From positions 185,965 to 249,964 of the forward strand of contig NZ_JRFE01000024.1 of assembly GCF_000756305.1 (NCBI RefSeq): a DNA stretch of 64,000 nt, in the 5' to 3' direction. Position 1 is the stretch's first letter. Each line of letters opens with the position of its first letter. The translations under genes were made by a program, and so were the position numbers. Below are positions 39,168-49,277 of the stretch, in pieces. This stretch comes from Myxosarcina sp. GI1 (GTDB lineage: Bacteria; Cyanobacteriota; Cyanobacteriia; Cyanobacteriales; Xenococcaceae). The notes under the pieces are model-generated. The model saw only the letters and a program-made list of their open reading frames with translations. It had not been told where the DNA came from and made no database searches.

Positions 39168-40706
39168 ATGTCTGACAAACAAAAACTGCTAGAGCTAATC
39201 TCTCAAGTAGAAACCATCTGTCCCCAGCAGGTCGATTATTGGCAGACAATGGCGGTTATCGAATCTTTAGGCTATACCGATCGCATCATCCAAGAAGAGT
39301 TTGGTTTTGCCGACGTTAAAACAGTTGGCGAGTACATTTACCGACAGCATCAGCCAGCACCGTCACTACCTAAAAGCAAGCTACCCATTAGTAATAAACG
39401 ACAGGCAATCTCCGAACTATTAACTTTTCTTCGACAATTTTTTCGCAGCTTTGTCTATGCTATTCCCCTACTTACGCTTTTACTTTTGGGCAATACCCAA
39501 CCCGAACACAGCTTTAAATTTTTACTACCTCAGCTAGCAGCTTTATTTACTATCGCTACACTAGCCAGTCTGATTACCAGTGGCGGATTTGTTCAGGCGA
39601 TCGCTCGTCGGGGAGAATTTTATCTCGGTTTGGGTTTTTCCGTTCAGACGCGTCAAACTTCGATATCTCTTTTAGGTTTGGGAATTACCGCAACCACCAT
39701 ACTAGCTCTATTAGGCTTATGGTTTGGCTTTTATCGCGGCTTATTTGCCGATGAATACTTAGTTATAGCTGCGGGTTACTATTGGCTGCTAAGTATTCTC
39801 TGGATGGAGTTAGCAATTTTAGCCGTTCAGTGGGTATGGGGTACGCCAATAACTTTAGTGAGTCTGACAGGATTGTTTTTAATCTTAAAGCTAAATGGTC
39901 TGGGAGCCTCAGAAGCTCAAGTAGTAGCAACCTTTATTATTACGATCGCTCTTTCTATTTTTCTAGCAACTTTATTTAAGCGGCAAGCGATCGCCAATCC
40001 TGCCGATCCAGAAGTTCCTTTACCTCTAATGAGTGCCACAGTCTATTTACTAGCACCTTTTTTTGGTTATGGGGTGCTATATTTTGCCTTTATTTTTTGC
40101 GATCGCCTGGTGGCTGGTTGGGCAGTTTCTCCTGCTTCGGGACTAATTTTTGCTATCGATTCAGCATATCAACGAGGTATGGATCTGGCTTTAATCAATT
40201 TTTTGCTACTCGTCCCCGCGAGCGAATATTTAGCATATAAACTAATCGTGTTTTGGTACGAACAGGCGACAGCAATAACTTATGAAACGATAAAACTTTT
40301 ATCCAAGCGGTTACTACATCGATACTTTTTAGTGGTAGGAATTGCCGTGCTGTTTTTTGCAGTAGCGGTAACTATTACCGTAGGAATACCAACTCCCAGA
40401 CCTTGGGCAACTGCTAATCTATGGCTGACTTCTCTCGGCTGTTTGGGCTATTTATTGCTGAGTGTGGGTTTGTTAAACGCGATCGTCTTATTTAGTCTCA
40501 ATCTGCCATATTCCGTCTTTAAGTCACTGTTTCCCAGTCTGCTACTCAATTTATTCATCGGCTACATCGCTGCTAATATAATTGCGCCAGAATGGGCAGT
40601 TCTCGGCTTAATCTGCGGTTCTACTCTGTTTGTATTGCTTTCCCGTCGCCAAGTTCTTCAGGCAATTCACAACCCAGACTATGCTTACTATCTCGGTGGA
40701 TATTAA
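39168..40706 (+). CDS. Polytopic membrane protein of unknown function
   Basis: A 512-residue protein; ATG at 39168 is preferred to the overlapping TTG one codon earlier. Residues ~1-65 are soluble and helical (KLLELISQVETICPQQVDYWQTMAVIESLGYTDRIIQEEFGFADVKTVGEYIY would form a small helical domain). The remainder has roughly 12 hydrophobic segments, separated by short loops such as NPADPEVPLP. No transporter signature is evident. The downstream glycosidase-like gene starts 88 bp later on the same strand and may be co-transcribed. I do not recognise a family. Confidence 0.7.
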   Translation: MSDKQKLLELISQVETICPQQVDYWQTMAVIESLGYTDRIIQEEFGFADVKTVGEYIYRQHQPAPSLPKSKLPISNKRQAISELLTFLRQFFRSFVYAIPLLTLLLLGNTQPEHSFKFLLPQLAALFTIATLASLITSGGFVQAIARRGEFYLGLGFSVQTRQTSISLLGLGITATTILALLGLWFGFYRGLFADEYLVIAAGYYWLLSILWMELAILAVQWVWGTPITLVSLTGLFLILKLNGLGASEAQVVATFIITIALSIFLATLFKRQAIANPADPEVPLPLMSATVYLLAPFFGYGVLYFAFIFCDRLVAGWAVSPASGLIFAIDSAYQRGMDLALINFLLLVPASEYLAYKLIVFWYEQATAITYETIKLLSKRLLHRYFLVVGIAVLFFAVAVTITVGIPTPRPWATANLWLTSLGCLGYLLLSVGLLNAIVLFSLNLPYSVFKSLFPSLLLNLFIGYIAANIIAPEWAVLGLICGSTLFVLLSRRQVLQAIHNPDYAYYLGGY

Positions 40707-40794
40707 ACAAATAGACGCGATCGAGTTTATAACGGAGAAAAACAGGAAAGTAGCAAATAAAAATCTTAACTGTTGCTTATTGCCTCTAAAATCT

Positions 40795-41637
40795 ATGTCT
40801 TTATTTAAATTGCGTTTATTTGGTAAGAGAAATTTAAATATATTTTTATCAGCTATTTTATTGGTTTTAATCTTATTTTATTGGCGATCGCCTGCAACTG
40901 TGACTACTCCTGTTAAAATTCTCCTTCCCCTTTATGCCTATCCTACTTGGTACGAATCCAAAACCTATATCTGGAAAGATGTTGTAGCAGCAGCCGACAA
41001 AGTACCCATTACGGCAATTATCAACCCCAATAATGGTCCCGATGGTCAACCCCCAAATGAAGACTATGCGAGAGGACTAAAAGATTTAGGACAGGCAGAT
41101 ATTACACTTTTAGGGTATGTATATACTAAGTATGGCGATCGCGCGATCGCAGAAGTAAAACAAGATATTAATCTCTATTATCAACACTACAATTTAGACG
41201 GTATTTTTCTTGATGAGGCTGCCAGCAGTAGCGATAAGCTGGATTATTATCAAGATATTTATAACTACATTAAAACCGAAACTAATTTAAATAGAGTCAT
41301 TATTAACCCTGGCACTCATACTGACGAAAGGTATTTTTCCCAAGGTGCAACCGATACGGCAGTTATTTTCGAGCAAAATTCTCAAGCATGGACAGAATAT
41401 CAGCCACAACCTTATGCCAAAAACTATCCTACCGAACATTTTGCCAGTTTAATTCATTCAGTTCCCGACGCTGCCACGATGAAAAGCCATATAAATCGTG
41501 CCGTAGAAAGGCATTTTGGCTATATCTACGTTACCGATGATAGCCTTACTACCGCTAACGGCGATCCCTGGGATAGTTTACCTCTGTATTGGAAAGAAGA
41601 AGTTGAGTATGTTCGGTCTTTGAATCTTGTAAATTAA
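40795..41637 (+). CDS. Spherulation-specific family 4 (spherulin-4-like) protein
   Basis: The longest frame begins at 40630 inside the previous gene. The ATG at 40795 (MSLFKLRLFGKRN) gives a sensible 280-residue protein with one N-terminal membrane anchor (IFLSAILLVLILFYW). The exported part begins ILLPLYAYPTWY and contains ITAIINPNNGP, GYVYTKYG, YNLDGIFLDEAAS and VIINPGTH. These are hallmarks of the spherulin-4 family, a TIM-barrel related to glycoside hydrolases acting on galactosaminogalactan-like polymers. The FLDEA acidic pair is the probable catalytic site. A role in exopolysaccharide turnover is inference. Confidence 0.82.
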   Translation: MSLFKLRLFGKRNLNIFLSAILLVLILFYWRSPATVTTPVKILLPLYAYPTWYESKTYIWKDVVAAADKVPITAIINPNNGPDGQPPNEDYARGLKDLGQADITLLGYVYTKYGDRAIAEVKQDINLYYQHYNLDGIFLDEAASSSDKLDYYQDIYNYIKTETNLNRVIINPGTHTDERYFSQGATDTAVIFEQNSQAWTEYQPQPYAKNYPTEHFASLIHSVPDAATMKSHINRAVERHFGYIYVTDDSLTTANGDPWDSLPLYWKEEVEYVRSLNLVN

Positions 41638-41698
41638 TGACTTGGCAAAGAAAATAAAAATTATAAGACTTACGCATTTTGGTTTAGATTCAAAAATC

Positions 41699-42148
41699 AT
41701 GAAAAAGCATATAGAGTGGAAACTTTACAGAGAAGAACCTATCGATCCCGCAGATCCTCTTGGCGAAATTGTTATTACAGGCGAACGGAGAACTATAGAA
41801 TTGAAGACAATTTTTTTAGATACATTTTTAGAAGCCTTAATTGAAGGGTTGAATACATTAAAAAATAAAAGCGTAGCTAAAATTGATTTGATTGATGAGC
41901 CTATTAAATTGATTTTTGTTAAAGAAAATAGCGGTATAAGTATACATTATGGCGATCTAAGCGCAACTATTTTCAATATTAAAAAGTTTGAGAATGAACT
42001 TTCTGTTGTTGTTAGTGAGTTTTTGGATATTCTCGACAAAGCTTCGGAAAGGATGAGAAAAGAAAAATATGATTTTATTGAGTTACGTGAATTTATCAAA
42101 CAAACTCGAAGCAAAACAGCTTTTAGAATAAAGTACGATCGCAAGTAA
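41699..42148 (+). CDS. Hypothetical protein
   Basis: About 149 residues from the ATG at 41699; a TTG at 41642 would add 19 residues. It is soluble and mixed alpha/beta, with a lysine/glutamate-rich C-terminal helix (ELSVVVSEFLDILDKASERMRKEKYDFIELREFIKQ). It precedes a Uma2 gene on the same strand by 27 bp. No family recognised. Confidence 0.55.
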   Translation: MKKHIEWKLYREEPIDPADPLGEIVITGERRTIELKTIFLDTFLEALIEGLNTLKNKSVAKIDLIDEPIKLIFVKENSGISIHYGDLSATIFNIKKFENELSVVVSEFLDILDKASERMRKEKYDFIELREFIKQTRSKTAFRIKYDRK

Positions 42149-42175
42149 CAAAGCTTTTTAGTAGCAAATAAGGCT

Positions 42176-42739
42176 ATGGTCACGGCTAAATCTAAACCCA
42201 TTACTCTCAAAGAGTTTCTAGCATTGCCAGAAACTAAACCCGCCAGTGAATATAGCGACGGGAAAATTATTCAGAAACCGATGCCCAAAGGAAAACACAG
42301 TACAATTCAAGGAGAACTGATAACTACTGTAAATAGCGCACTTAAAACGCAAAAAATCGCTAGAGCCTTTCCAGAGTTAAGATGCACTTTTGGCGGACGT
42401 TCTATCGTACCTGATGTAACTGTTTTTAAATGGGATAGGATACCCCGCGATACTAATGGTGAGATAGCAGATACGTTTCCAATTGCACCTGACTGGACAA
42501 TCGAAATTTTATCCCCCGACCAAGGCTATACCAGAGTCACTAAAAATATTCTGCATTGTTTGGATAACGGTACGCAATTAGGATGGTTAATCGATCCTCA
42601 AGAACAGTGTGTATTGGTTTATTTTCTCCAACAACAACCTGCGTTTCTCGAACTAGCAACAGATATTTTACCCGTACCAGATTTTGCTAGTTCTTTTCAA
42701 TTAACTGTAGGGGCATTATTCGGTTGGTTATTAGAGTGA
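42176..42739 (+). CDS. Uma2 family (DUF820) putative nuclease
   Basis: A 187-residue protein of the PD-(D/E)XK-like Uma2/DUF820 family, greatly expanded in cyanobacteria. Visible features are EYSDGKIIQKPMPKGKHSTIQGEL near the start, the core IVPDVTVF with the catalytic Asp, and WTIEILSPDQ with the second acidic residue. A later GWLIDPQEQCVLVY strand is typical. Nuclease activity has not been shown for most members and the role is unknown. A second member lies at 51619. Confidence 0.88.
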   Translation: MVTAKSKPITLKEFLALPETKPASEYSDGKIIQKPMPKGKHSTIQGELITTVNSALKTQKIARAFPELRCTFGGRSIVPDVTVFKWDRIPRDTNGEIADTFPIAPDWTIEILSPDQGYTRVTKNILHCLDNGTQLGWLIDPQEQCVLVYFLQQQPAFLELATDILPVPDFASSFQLTVGALFGWLLE

Positions 42740-42866
42740 AGCGCGATTGCTTATTTTTCAGAAGTGACAGTGTGAGTAGCTTTTTCTTTGCCACCTTACA
42801 GTTGATGGTTAGTAAATCTGAAGCTTGCTAGATTAAAAGCAAAGCTGTCATAAAATATCATTTTCA

Positions 42867-43853
42867 ATGAATTTGTATTACATACTTGGTTTAATCTCTA
42901 TCCTACTAGCGATCGCCATTGCCTTTTATCTAATTACCGCTCGTCGCTATCAATCTTCTGACTCGGTAGCCAATTCTTACGACCAGTGGACAGAAGACGG
43001 TATTTTAGAGTTTTACTGGGGCGAACACATTCATTTGGGTCATTATGGTTCGCCACCGCAAAGCAAAGATTTTATTACTGCCAAAGTTGACTTCGTACAT
43101 GAAATGGTCGAGTGGGGTGGTTTGGATAAGTTGCCTCGCGGTACTACTCTGTTGGATGTTGGCTGCGGAATTGGGGGAAGCAGTCGTATTTTAGCCGAAG
43201 ATTACGGATTTTCGGTTACTGGCGTTACTATTAGTCCCCAACAAGTGCAGCGTGCTAAAGAATTGACTCCTGAAAAATTAGATGCCAAATTTCTCGTAGA
43301 TGATGCAATGGCACTTTCCTTTCCCAATGCTAGTTTCGATGTAGTTTGGTCGATTGAAGCGGGTCCTCATATGCCAGACAAAGCCGTTTTTGCCAAAGAA
43401 TTATTACGGGTATTAAAACCTGGAGGGGTGTTAGTTGTAGCTGACTGGAATCAAAGAGACGAACGCCAACAGCCACTTAATTTTTGGGAGAAACCAGTAA
43501 TGCGTCAACTATTAGACCAGTGGTCGCATCCTGCTTTTGCCAGCATCGAAGGCTTTTCCGAACTTTTAGAAGCTACAGGACTAGTCGATGGAAAAGTGAT
43601 AACGGCAGACTGGACGCAAGAAACGCTTCCCTCTTGGATAGATTCTATTTGGCAAGGAATAGCTCGACCACAGGGTTTGGTACGCTTTGGTTTACCTGGT
43701 TTGATTAAATCTCTACGAGAAGTACCTACTTTGCTGTTGATGCGTTTGGCATTTGGTGCTAGTCTTTGTCGGTTTGGAATGTTTCGTGCTGTAAGGGCTA
43801 ATTTAACTTTAAATCTAACAAAAACTGTTGAAGACGAAAATGATAATGTTTAA
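42867..43853 (+). CDS. MPBQ/MSBQ methyltransferase (plastoquinone/tocopherol synthesis)
   Basis: A 328-residue S-adenosylmethionine methyltransferase with an N-terminal membrane anchor (LGLISILLAIAIAFYLITA). The block YQSSDSVANSYDQWTEDGILEFYWGEHIHLGHYG and the SAM motif LLDVGCGIGGSSR (95-107) are those of the cyanobacterial enzyme represented by sll0418. It methylates 2-methyl-6-phytyl- and 2-methyl-6-solanyl-benzoquinol. AGPHMPDKAVFAKELLRVLKPGG is also characteristic. It serves tocopherol and plastoquinone pathways at the thylakoid or plasma membrane. It stands alone between spacers. Confidence 0.93.
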   Translation: MNLYYILGLISILLAIAIAFYLITARRYQSSDSVANSYDQWTEDGILEFYWGEHIHLGHYGSPPQSKDFITAKVDFVHEMVEWGGLDKLPRGTTLLDVGCGIGGSSRILAEDYGFSVTGVTISPQQVQRAKELTPEKLDAKFLVDDAMALSFPNASFDVVWSIEAGPHMPDKAVFAKELLRVLKPGGVLVVADWNQRDERQQPLNFWEKPVMRQLLDQWSHPAFASIEGFSELLEATGLVDGKVITADWTQETLPSWIDSIWQGIARPQGLVRFGLPGLIKSLREVPTLLLMRLAFGASLCRFGMFRAVRANLTLNLTKTVEDENDNV

Positions 43854-44321
43854 TTTTCAATAAAAAAGTTCATATTAATACGCAAAATGCAAATTAACTT
43901 CTAAAAACTTCTGATTATGCCAAACTATTCAAATTTTTTTTAAATTTGTACGAACCTCAATTTAGCAAGGAAATTGTTAATTATATGTTTGGTTTAGAGT
44001 TAAGTTTCAGATTGTAACTATATAAATTATTGCCATAGTTTGAACTAATAGATTAAAACAGTAAATGTTGACACTTTATTATCTATATAGTAAATGTATG
44101 GCAATTTCCAATATATCTAAAGTAGCAGTACATACAAAAATCCAACGTTTGCTGCTGCTTTTTTTATAATTAATAGAAATTGTTGTATGTATATATAGAA
44201 GGTCTTTAAATTCAAATAGTCGGTAAAACTATATAAAGTAGTTAATGTAAATGTTTTTAGTGGCTTATAAGTCACTATCACAAGAGATTATAATCGTTTT
44301 AAAACTTGCCGTGTAAAACAA
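43854..44321. other. AT-rich intergenic region
   Basis: About 470 bp of AT-rich sequence without a supported gene, repeat array or clear terminator. It presumably contains the promoter for the small gene at 44322. Confidence 0.4.
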
Positions 44322-44627
44322 ATGACAACTATATTTCAAAAGTCTAAAAGCTTTTTAGACAAATTATTATTTGATTGGTTTAAATTTAATCTAACCAAGG
44401 TTCACGATCTTCGGAAACTGGAAAGAGGTGTTGATTATGCTGTAGATTTTTCAGAATTTTATAATTCTGCGGTATTATCAACTGCTTTAAATATTAAGGT
44501 AGGAGAACAAGTGATTTTAAGCGATCGCGAATTTACCTTAAGATATTGCGTTCGAGCAGTCGAATATTATTGGAATCACGATTGTATGCGTGAAGCTAAA
44601 TTAGAACGAATACTACTCGAACAGTAA
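44322..44627 (+). CDS. Small hypothetical protein
   Basis: A 101-residue soluble protein starting at ATG. It is predicted mostly helical, with FLDKLLFDWFKFNLTKVHDLRKLERG at the front and the segment VGEQVILSDREFTLRYCVRAVEYYWNHDCMREAKLERILLEQ at the end, which holds two cysteines. No family recognised. A long AT-rich leader precedes it. Confidence 0.5.
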   Translation: MTTIFQKSKSFLDKLLFDWFKFNLTKVHDLRKLERGVDYAVDFSEFYNSAVLSTALNIKVGEQVILSDREFTLRYCVRAVEYYWNHDCMREAKLERILLEQ

Positions 44628-44766
44628 TAACAATAAATGATACTGTTTGAGTTAAAACGAATTTAAAACAGCTTTTAATATTTAATCGTACTATCTATAA
44701 CAAATAGATGTTCGCCCGAAATAGAAAAATAAAACTCGGCTTTTTCTACTTTTGAAGAGTATCTTT

Positions 44767-45102
44767 CTACAAATAGATTTTGGCTAACTGCTCGGTAAGA
44801 GTAACTAAAGTCGAGCTTTGACAGGGAAAAAACTGAGTTAGTTCTAAACTTTTACGAGCGGTAATCTTGTATTCTAGATAGGTGCAGTTGAGTGGTAATG
44901 ATAGTAAAAAATTAATGACTAAAGCACAAGCTAATACCAAACAAAATTGCTCCGATCGTTTACCTAATATAAAACTTACCAATCTTGCGATCGCCAGAAA
45001 TAATAATTCTGCCAACAAACTGAGTTCTACAAACTCAGTCAACAAAAAACTTTTTGCCCAGCTGAATTCTTCTTGAGACATTGCAGCCAATACACCCAGC
45101 AC
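44767..45102 (-). CDS. Small membrane protein, start uncertain
   Basis: 111 residues from a GTG at 45102, with hydrophobic segments VELSLLAELLFLAIARLVSFIL and CLVLACALVINFLLSLPL. The frame stays open upstream to 45166 and the extra residues (LKSALAESILALTAVFVVWV) form another membrane helix, yet no ATG, GTG or TTG lies before them. The real protein may start further up with a rare codon, or the start has been lost. No family recognised. Confidence 0.45.
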   Translation of the reverse strand: MLGVLAAMSQEEFSWAKSFLLTEFVELSLLAELLFLAIARLVSFILGKRSEQFCLVLACALVINFLLSLPLNCTYLEYKITARKSLELTQFFPCQSSTLVTLTEQLAKIYL

Positions 45103-45322
45103 TACCCAAACAACAAAAACTGCTGTCAGTGCTAGTATGCTTTCGGCGAGCGCACTTTTTAATCTTTAAGTTTTTGTTAATCTTATTGTTGTTAACAGCC
45201 TAGCTGGCTTCGAGTTTACTTTTAATTTAACAAGGCTTTAATTTCTTATGCTCCATCGAAGCATAAGAAAAATATTTATTAGAATTATCTTACTTTAAGA
45301 TCGCACAACCAATTGGATAACT

Positions 45323-47032
45323 TTAGAAAGTAAAAGTAGTTCTTAGAGTACCAATCACAATATCATTATTGTCTTCATTGGCATCGGGAGCGGTAATCCA
45401 AATTACGCCTGGAGTAATGGCAATATTATCGTTGACTCGATATTGATAGAAAGCTTCAACGTGCAAAGATGTATCTCGATCTTCACTGTCAAAACCAGCA
45501 ATATTGACAGTAGAATCTATAACTTTGGGTTCCATTCCTACTACCACACCACCTAAGCTAGCTTCTTTAAACAGATCGGGAAAAGCTAGAGTGACTGCCC
45601 AATTCAAAATTTCACGATCGCCCCGTTCGATTCTGTTATCGAGAGTAGAAAGAACCCGTTCGTGAGTGTAACCACTCCAACCACTAAGAATAAAGCGATC
45701 GCTAATATGCCAAGAAGCACCAACACCATAAGAATTGCTAGAAACAGGAGCGGTTTCCCCTAATTCGGTAGCCGTAAAGTTACGGAAGTTGGCAAGATTA
45801 GTGCCAGTAAAAGTATCGCTATTGTTATAAGCGTTGATATAAGTCAAACCTAGCTTGAAACGATCGCTAGGTTGGAAAACCAGCTGTCCTAAAGCAGAAT
45901 AGGCACCGTTAAATAATCCACTGCCATCAGTAGGTTCGGCAGCATCAGGTGCTAAATATCCCAAACTAAGTTCGACTGAACTTCCCAGGTCTGTTTTAAT
46001 GCCAATTCCCGAACCAGCTACCGAATTATAAATGGGATTGCGGTTGCCGAAAAAAGATATTGCGCCACTACCACTATCATCGTAGGCATCTAAAGGATTA
46101 AGAGTATCTACAAAATCATAGACAAAACCACCGGCAGCCTCAATGGCAACTTGTGTATGACCGCCTATGGGAAAAAAATAGGCAGCAGTAAGTGCCTTCA
46201 ATTGATTATCAACATCTTCGCTGTAGCCTATTTGCCCTTCAAAAGTATTAGTGACATCGCTAAAGAAAGGAAAATTCCCCGTAGAAAGAAAGGTCAACAG
46301 TAAATCTTCACCAGTAAAACTCGTGTTAAAAGATAAACGCGATCTAGAACCCAAAACTGGAACTCTGTCGATTTCTTCCCCATCGACATCATCACCTGCT
46401 AAAACACTAGCTAATCCAAAAACAGCACTTCCTGTTAGTTTAGTAGTAGTGGAAAATTGTCGGTCTTCTAAAAAGGCTGTTTTTTCCTCTAGACTACCTA
46501 CTCTAACGTTTATAGTAGCTAGTTCGGCTTCAAATTCTTGAGTCAAACGACTAAGAGTATCTAGATCTTCTCTATTTAAGGTTTCAGAAGTAGCAATTAA
46601 GCGTTCGATTCGATCTAAGCAAGAATTTAAACCAGCGGCAAATTCGTAACGAGATAGAGGTTGGTTTCCTCGATAAGCTCCATCGGGAAATCCGGCAATG
46701 CAACCATAACGCTCTACCAAGCTGCGTAAAGCTTCATAAGCCCAATCCGTAGGCGCGACATCTCTTAATTGAGATACATTAGTGATTTGGTTAAAACTAT
46801 CTGCACTATTTCGATTGGTTTTTAAAGCTTCTAGATTTTGAGCATTAGTAACTGCTCCAGTTCCTAAAATAGCGTCGATCGCGCCCAAAAACAGGGTTGT
46901 TGTAGTTAATTTAAGTAAGTGCTGAAATTGAACAGATGTTACTTGAAATTTCGGATATAAACATCGGAAACAAGATCGTTTGAATTTCATATTTCCTCTC
47001 AGCGAGTTAGCTTCAGGGTCAGTAAAAACCAC
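45323..47032 (-). CDS. Iron-uptake porin (SLH/OprB family), second copy
   Basis: A 569-residue paralogue of the porin at 1513-3060. The SLH-like region (ITNVSQLRDVAPTDWAYEALRSLVERYGCIAGFPDG...) and the coiled coil EDLDTLSRLTQEFEAELATINVRVGSLEEKTAFLEDRQFSTTTKL are nearly interchangeable with those of the first copy. The barrel halves differ more. It ends TTFTF. The N-terminus is long; a hydrophobic segment (LLKLTTTTLFLGAIDAILGTGAVTNAQ) follows ~37 extra residues. The true start may be the internal Met15 (MKFKRSCF). Confidence 0.88.
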   Translation of the reverse strand: MVFTDPEANSLRGNMKFKRSCFRCLYPKFQVTSVQFQHLLKLTTTTLFLGAIDAILGTGAVTNAQNLEALKTNRNSADSFNQITNVSQLRDVAPTDWAYEALRSLVERYGCIAGFPDGAYRGNQPLSRYEFAAGLNSCLDRIERLIATSETLNREDLDTLSRLTQEFEAELATINVRVGSLEEKTAFLEDRQFSTTTKLTGSAVFGLASVLAGDDVDGEEIDRVPVLGSRSRLSFNTSFTGEDLLLTFLSTGNFPFFSDVTNTFEGQIGYSEDVDNQLKALTAAYFFPIGGHTQVAIEAAGGFVYDFVDTLNPLDAYDDSGSGAISFFGNRNPIYNSVAGSGIGIKTDLGSSVELSLGYLAPDAAEPTDGSGLFNGAYSALGQLVFQPSDRFKLGLTYINAYNNSDTFTGTNLANFRNFTATELGETAPVSSNSYGVGASWHISDRFILSGWSGYTHERVLSTLDNRIERGDREILNWAVTLAFPDLFKEASLGGVVVGMEPKVIDSTVNIAGFDSEDRDTSLHVEAFYQYRVNDNIAITPGVIWITAPDANEDNNDIVIGTLRTTFTF

Positions 47033-47238
47033 AGCTTTATAGTTCCCACTTTTAAATTTGAAAGTAACAACGCTCGCTAAAAAATCTTGTTTGATTTTTG
47101 AAAAAATTATAGAAATCTTAGAGCTTAGTGTTTGTTTCGACAGAGATGTACTTCATCGATCTAAAAATTGCTATATGTTGTTTAAATTAAACAGTTAACT
47201 GGGCATTCTAGTTAAGAAAATATTTTCTGAAACTACAA

Positions 47239-47430
47239 ATGCAAATTCCAACTATATTAAGAGGCGATCGCTATAGCTTGTTTGTTTGTCAAAGTTCCCA
47301 AAATTTATATCATTTGAGCATCGTAGAGGGAGAGAACATAGTTCACAGCTTTGAAGGAATTTACCCCAGTTTGCCAACTGCTATTGAAAGAGGCAAATCG
47401 ATAATTAAAAATCTTAAAAATTTGCAGTAA
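47239..47430 (+). CDS. Small hypothetical protein
   Basis: 63 residues, ATG start, containing RGDRYSLFVCQSSQNLYHLSIVEGE and a C-terminal helix PSLPTAIERGKSIIKNLKNL. No family recognised. It lies 88 bp before mscL on the same strand. Its coding nature is uncertain. Confidence 0.4.
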   Translation: MQIPTILRGDRYSLFVCQSSQNLYHLSIVEGENIVHSFEGIYPSLPTAIERGKSIIKNLKNLQ

Positions 47431-47518
47431 AACGCAATTATTTATATTTAATTTTCTCTTCTTCTGATAAAATCCTGTTTTATTATATTTCTCACTAATA
47501 AACTGAGGAAAAAAAATT

Positions 47519-47995
47519 ATGGTTAGAAGAGGAGCGAGAGCTACGGGGGGATTTTTAGCAGATTTTCGCGATTTTATTATGCGCGGAAACGTTATCGATC
47601 TAGCCGTAGCCGTTATTATTGGTGCTGCTTTTGGCAAAATCGTCGAATCTTTGGTAGCAGATATTATTACCCCGGCAATTTTAAATCCTGCTATGAACGC
47701 GGCAGGAGTAGACCAATTAAGCCAACTGAGTGCTGGCGGCATCAAATATGGTTTGTTTATTGCCGCCGTATTAAACTTTTTAGTGATTGCCTTTTGTTTA
47801 TTCTTATTAATTCGTGCTTTTGAAGCTGCCAAAAAAAGAGTAATGCGCCGAGAAGAAATTGCCGAAGAAGAAGCGCCAGCACCAGAAATATTGGCGCAAG
47901 AAAGATTGACTACAGCAGTAGAAAGGTTGACTGAGACTATCGAACGCCGAAATCCTGGTTCGGGTCTGGGTTCAGATCCAGGTCTGGGTTTGTAG
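47519..47995 (+). CDS. mscL: Large-conductance mechanosensitive channel
   Basis: A 158-residue MscL. The N-terminal amphipathic helix and TM1 read FRDFIMRGNVIDLAVAVIIGAAFGKIVESLVADIITP, the hallmark of the family. TM2 is FIAAVLNFLVIAFCLFLLIRAF, followed by a charged cytoplasmic helix. It opens under membrane tension to release osmolytes on hypo-osmotic shock. The C-terminus has an extra glycine-rich tail (GSGLGSDPGLGL). Convergent with sufS, 9 bp apart. Confidence 0.94.
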   Translation: MVRRGARATGGFLADFRDFIMRGNVIDLAVAVIIGAAFGKIVESLVADIITPAILNPAMNAAGVDQLSQLSAGGIKYGLFIAAVLNFLVIAFCLFLLIRAFEAAKKRVMRREEIAEEEAPAPEILAQERLTTAVERLTETIERRNPGSGLGSDPGLGL

Positions 47996-48004
47996 CTATC
48001 TTGT

Positions 48005-49267
48005 CTAAGACATCATCGTAGTAAAAAAATCAATAGTCTCCTGCAATGCCACGACAAAAGCATCAATTTCAGCGCGAGTGTTATAAAAATACAGGCTGGC
48101 TCTAGCACTGCCAGAAGCACCAAAAATACGATGCAAAGGTTGAGTACAGTGATGCCCAGAGCGAATAGCAACTCCTTCTCTATCTAATAAAGTTGCCAAA
48201 TCGCTGCCGTGTATTCCTTCAACATTAAATGCTACTAATGCCGCTCTACCTTTTCCGTCGGCGGTTGCAGGAGGACCATAGATTTTAAGTTGGGGAATTG
48301 CCGCTAATTTTTGATACAAATAGCCCGTTAATTCTTCTTCATAGGCATGAATTTTAGCCATGCCAATATTACTTAAATAGTCTACTGCTGCACCAAGCGC
48401 GATCGCTTCACCAATTGCCGGGGTTCCTGCTTCAAATTTATGAGGTAGTTCGCCATAGGTAGATCCTTCTAAAAATACCTCGTCGATCATTTCACCACCG
48501 CCCATAAATGGCGGCATTTCTAGCAGCAAATCTTTTTTCCCATAGAGAAAACCAATGCCAGTAGGCGCACACATTTTATGTCCCGACGCTACCAACCAGT
48601 CACAGTCAATTTCCCTTACGTCAATAGGCATATGAGGAACACTCTGACAGGCATCAATCAATACTTTGGCATTGTATTGATGAGCTAGTTCGACAATTTC
48701 TGTAACTGGATTGATGCAGCCTAAAGTATTGGAAACGTGAACAACAGATACCAGTTTGGTTTTATTAGATAATAGAGATTTATACTGTTCTAAATCGAAT
48801 TCTTCTGTATCGGTCAACTGTACGTATTTAATTACCGCACCAGTTTTTTCAGCGATAAGCTGCCAGGGAACGATGTTGCTGTGGTGTTCCATGACTGAGA
48901 GAATTATCTCATCGCCTGGGTTAAAATTGGACAAACTCCAACTATATGCCACTAAGTTAATTGCTTCGGTGGCGTTGCGAGTAAAGACAATTTCTTCACG
49001 AGCAGCAGCATTGACGAACTTAGCTACTTTATCTCTAGCCGCTTCATAGGCATCAGTCGCCCTACCGCTCAAGGTATGTGCGCCGCGATGGACGTTAGCA
49101 TTATCTTGCTGATAGTAATTTTGCAATACTTTTAGTACCGCCAGAGGCTTTTGAGAACTAGCAGCATTGTCAAAATAGATTAATGGCTTATCGTGAATTT
49201 GCTGCTGTAAAATCGGGAAGTCTTGACGCAGGCGATCGCCAAGAGTTGATTCTTTAATTAAAGTCAT
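48005..49267 (-). CDS. sufS: Cysteine desulfurase SufS
   Basis: A 420-residue class V aminotransferase-fold enzyme that takes sulfur from cysteine for Fe-S assembly. Visible features are [12 protein letters not shown] near the start, [13 protein letters not shown], the PLP lysine in [18 protein letters not shown], and the persulfide cysteine in [11 protein letters not shown]. It is the last gene of the sufC-sufD-sufS operon, 10 bp after sufD. Confidence 0.95.
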   Translation of the reverse strand: MTLIKESTLGDRLRQDFPILQQQIHDKPLIYFDNAASSQKPLAVLKVLQNYYQQDNANVHRGAHTLSGRATDAYEAARDKVAKFVNAAAREEIVFTRNATEAINLVAYSWSLSNFNPGDEIILSVMEHHSNIVPWQLIAEKTGAVIKYVQLTDTEEFDLEQYKSLLSNKTKLVSVVHVSNTLGCINPVTEIVELAHQYNAKVLIDACQSVPHMPIDVREIDCDWLVASGHKMCAPTGIGFLYGKKDLLLEMPPFMGGGEMIDEVFLEGSTYGELPHKFEAGTPAIGEAIALGAAVDYLSNIGMAKIHAYEEELTGYLYQKLAAIPQLKIYGPPATADGKGRAALVAFNVEGIHGSDLATLLDREGVAIRSGHHCTQPLHRIFGASGSARASLYFYNTRAEIDAFVVALQETIDFFTTMMS

Positions 49268-49277
49268 TATTTAAAGT

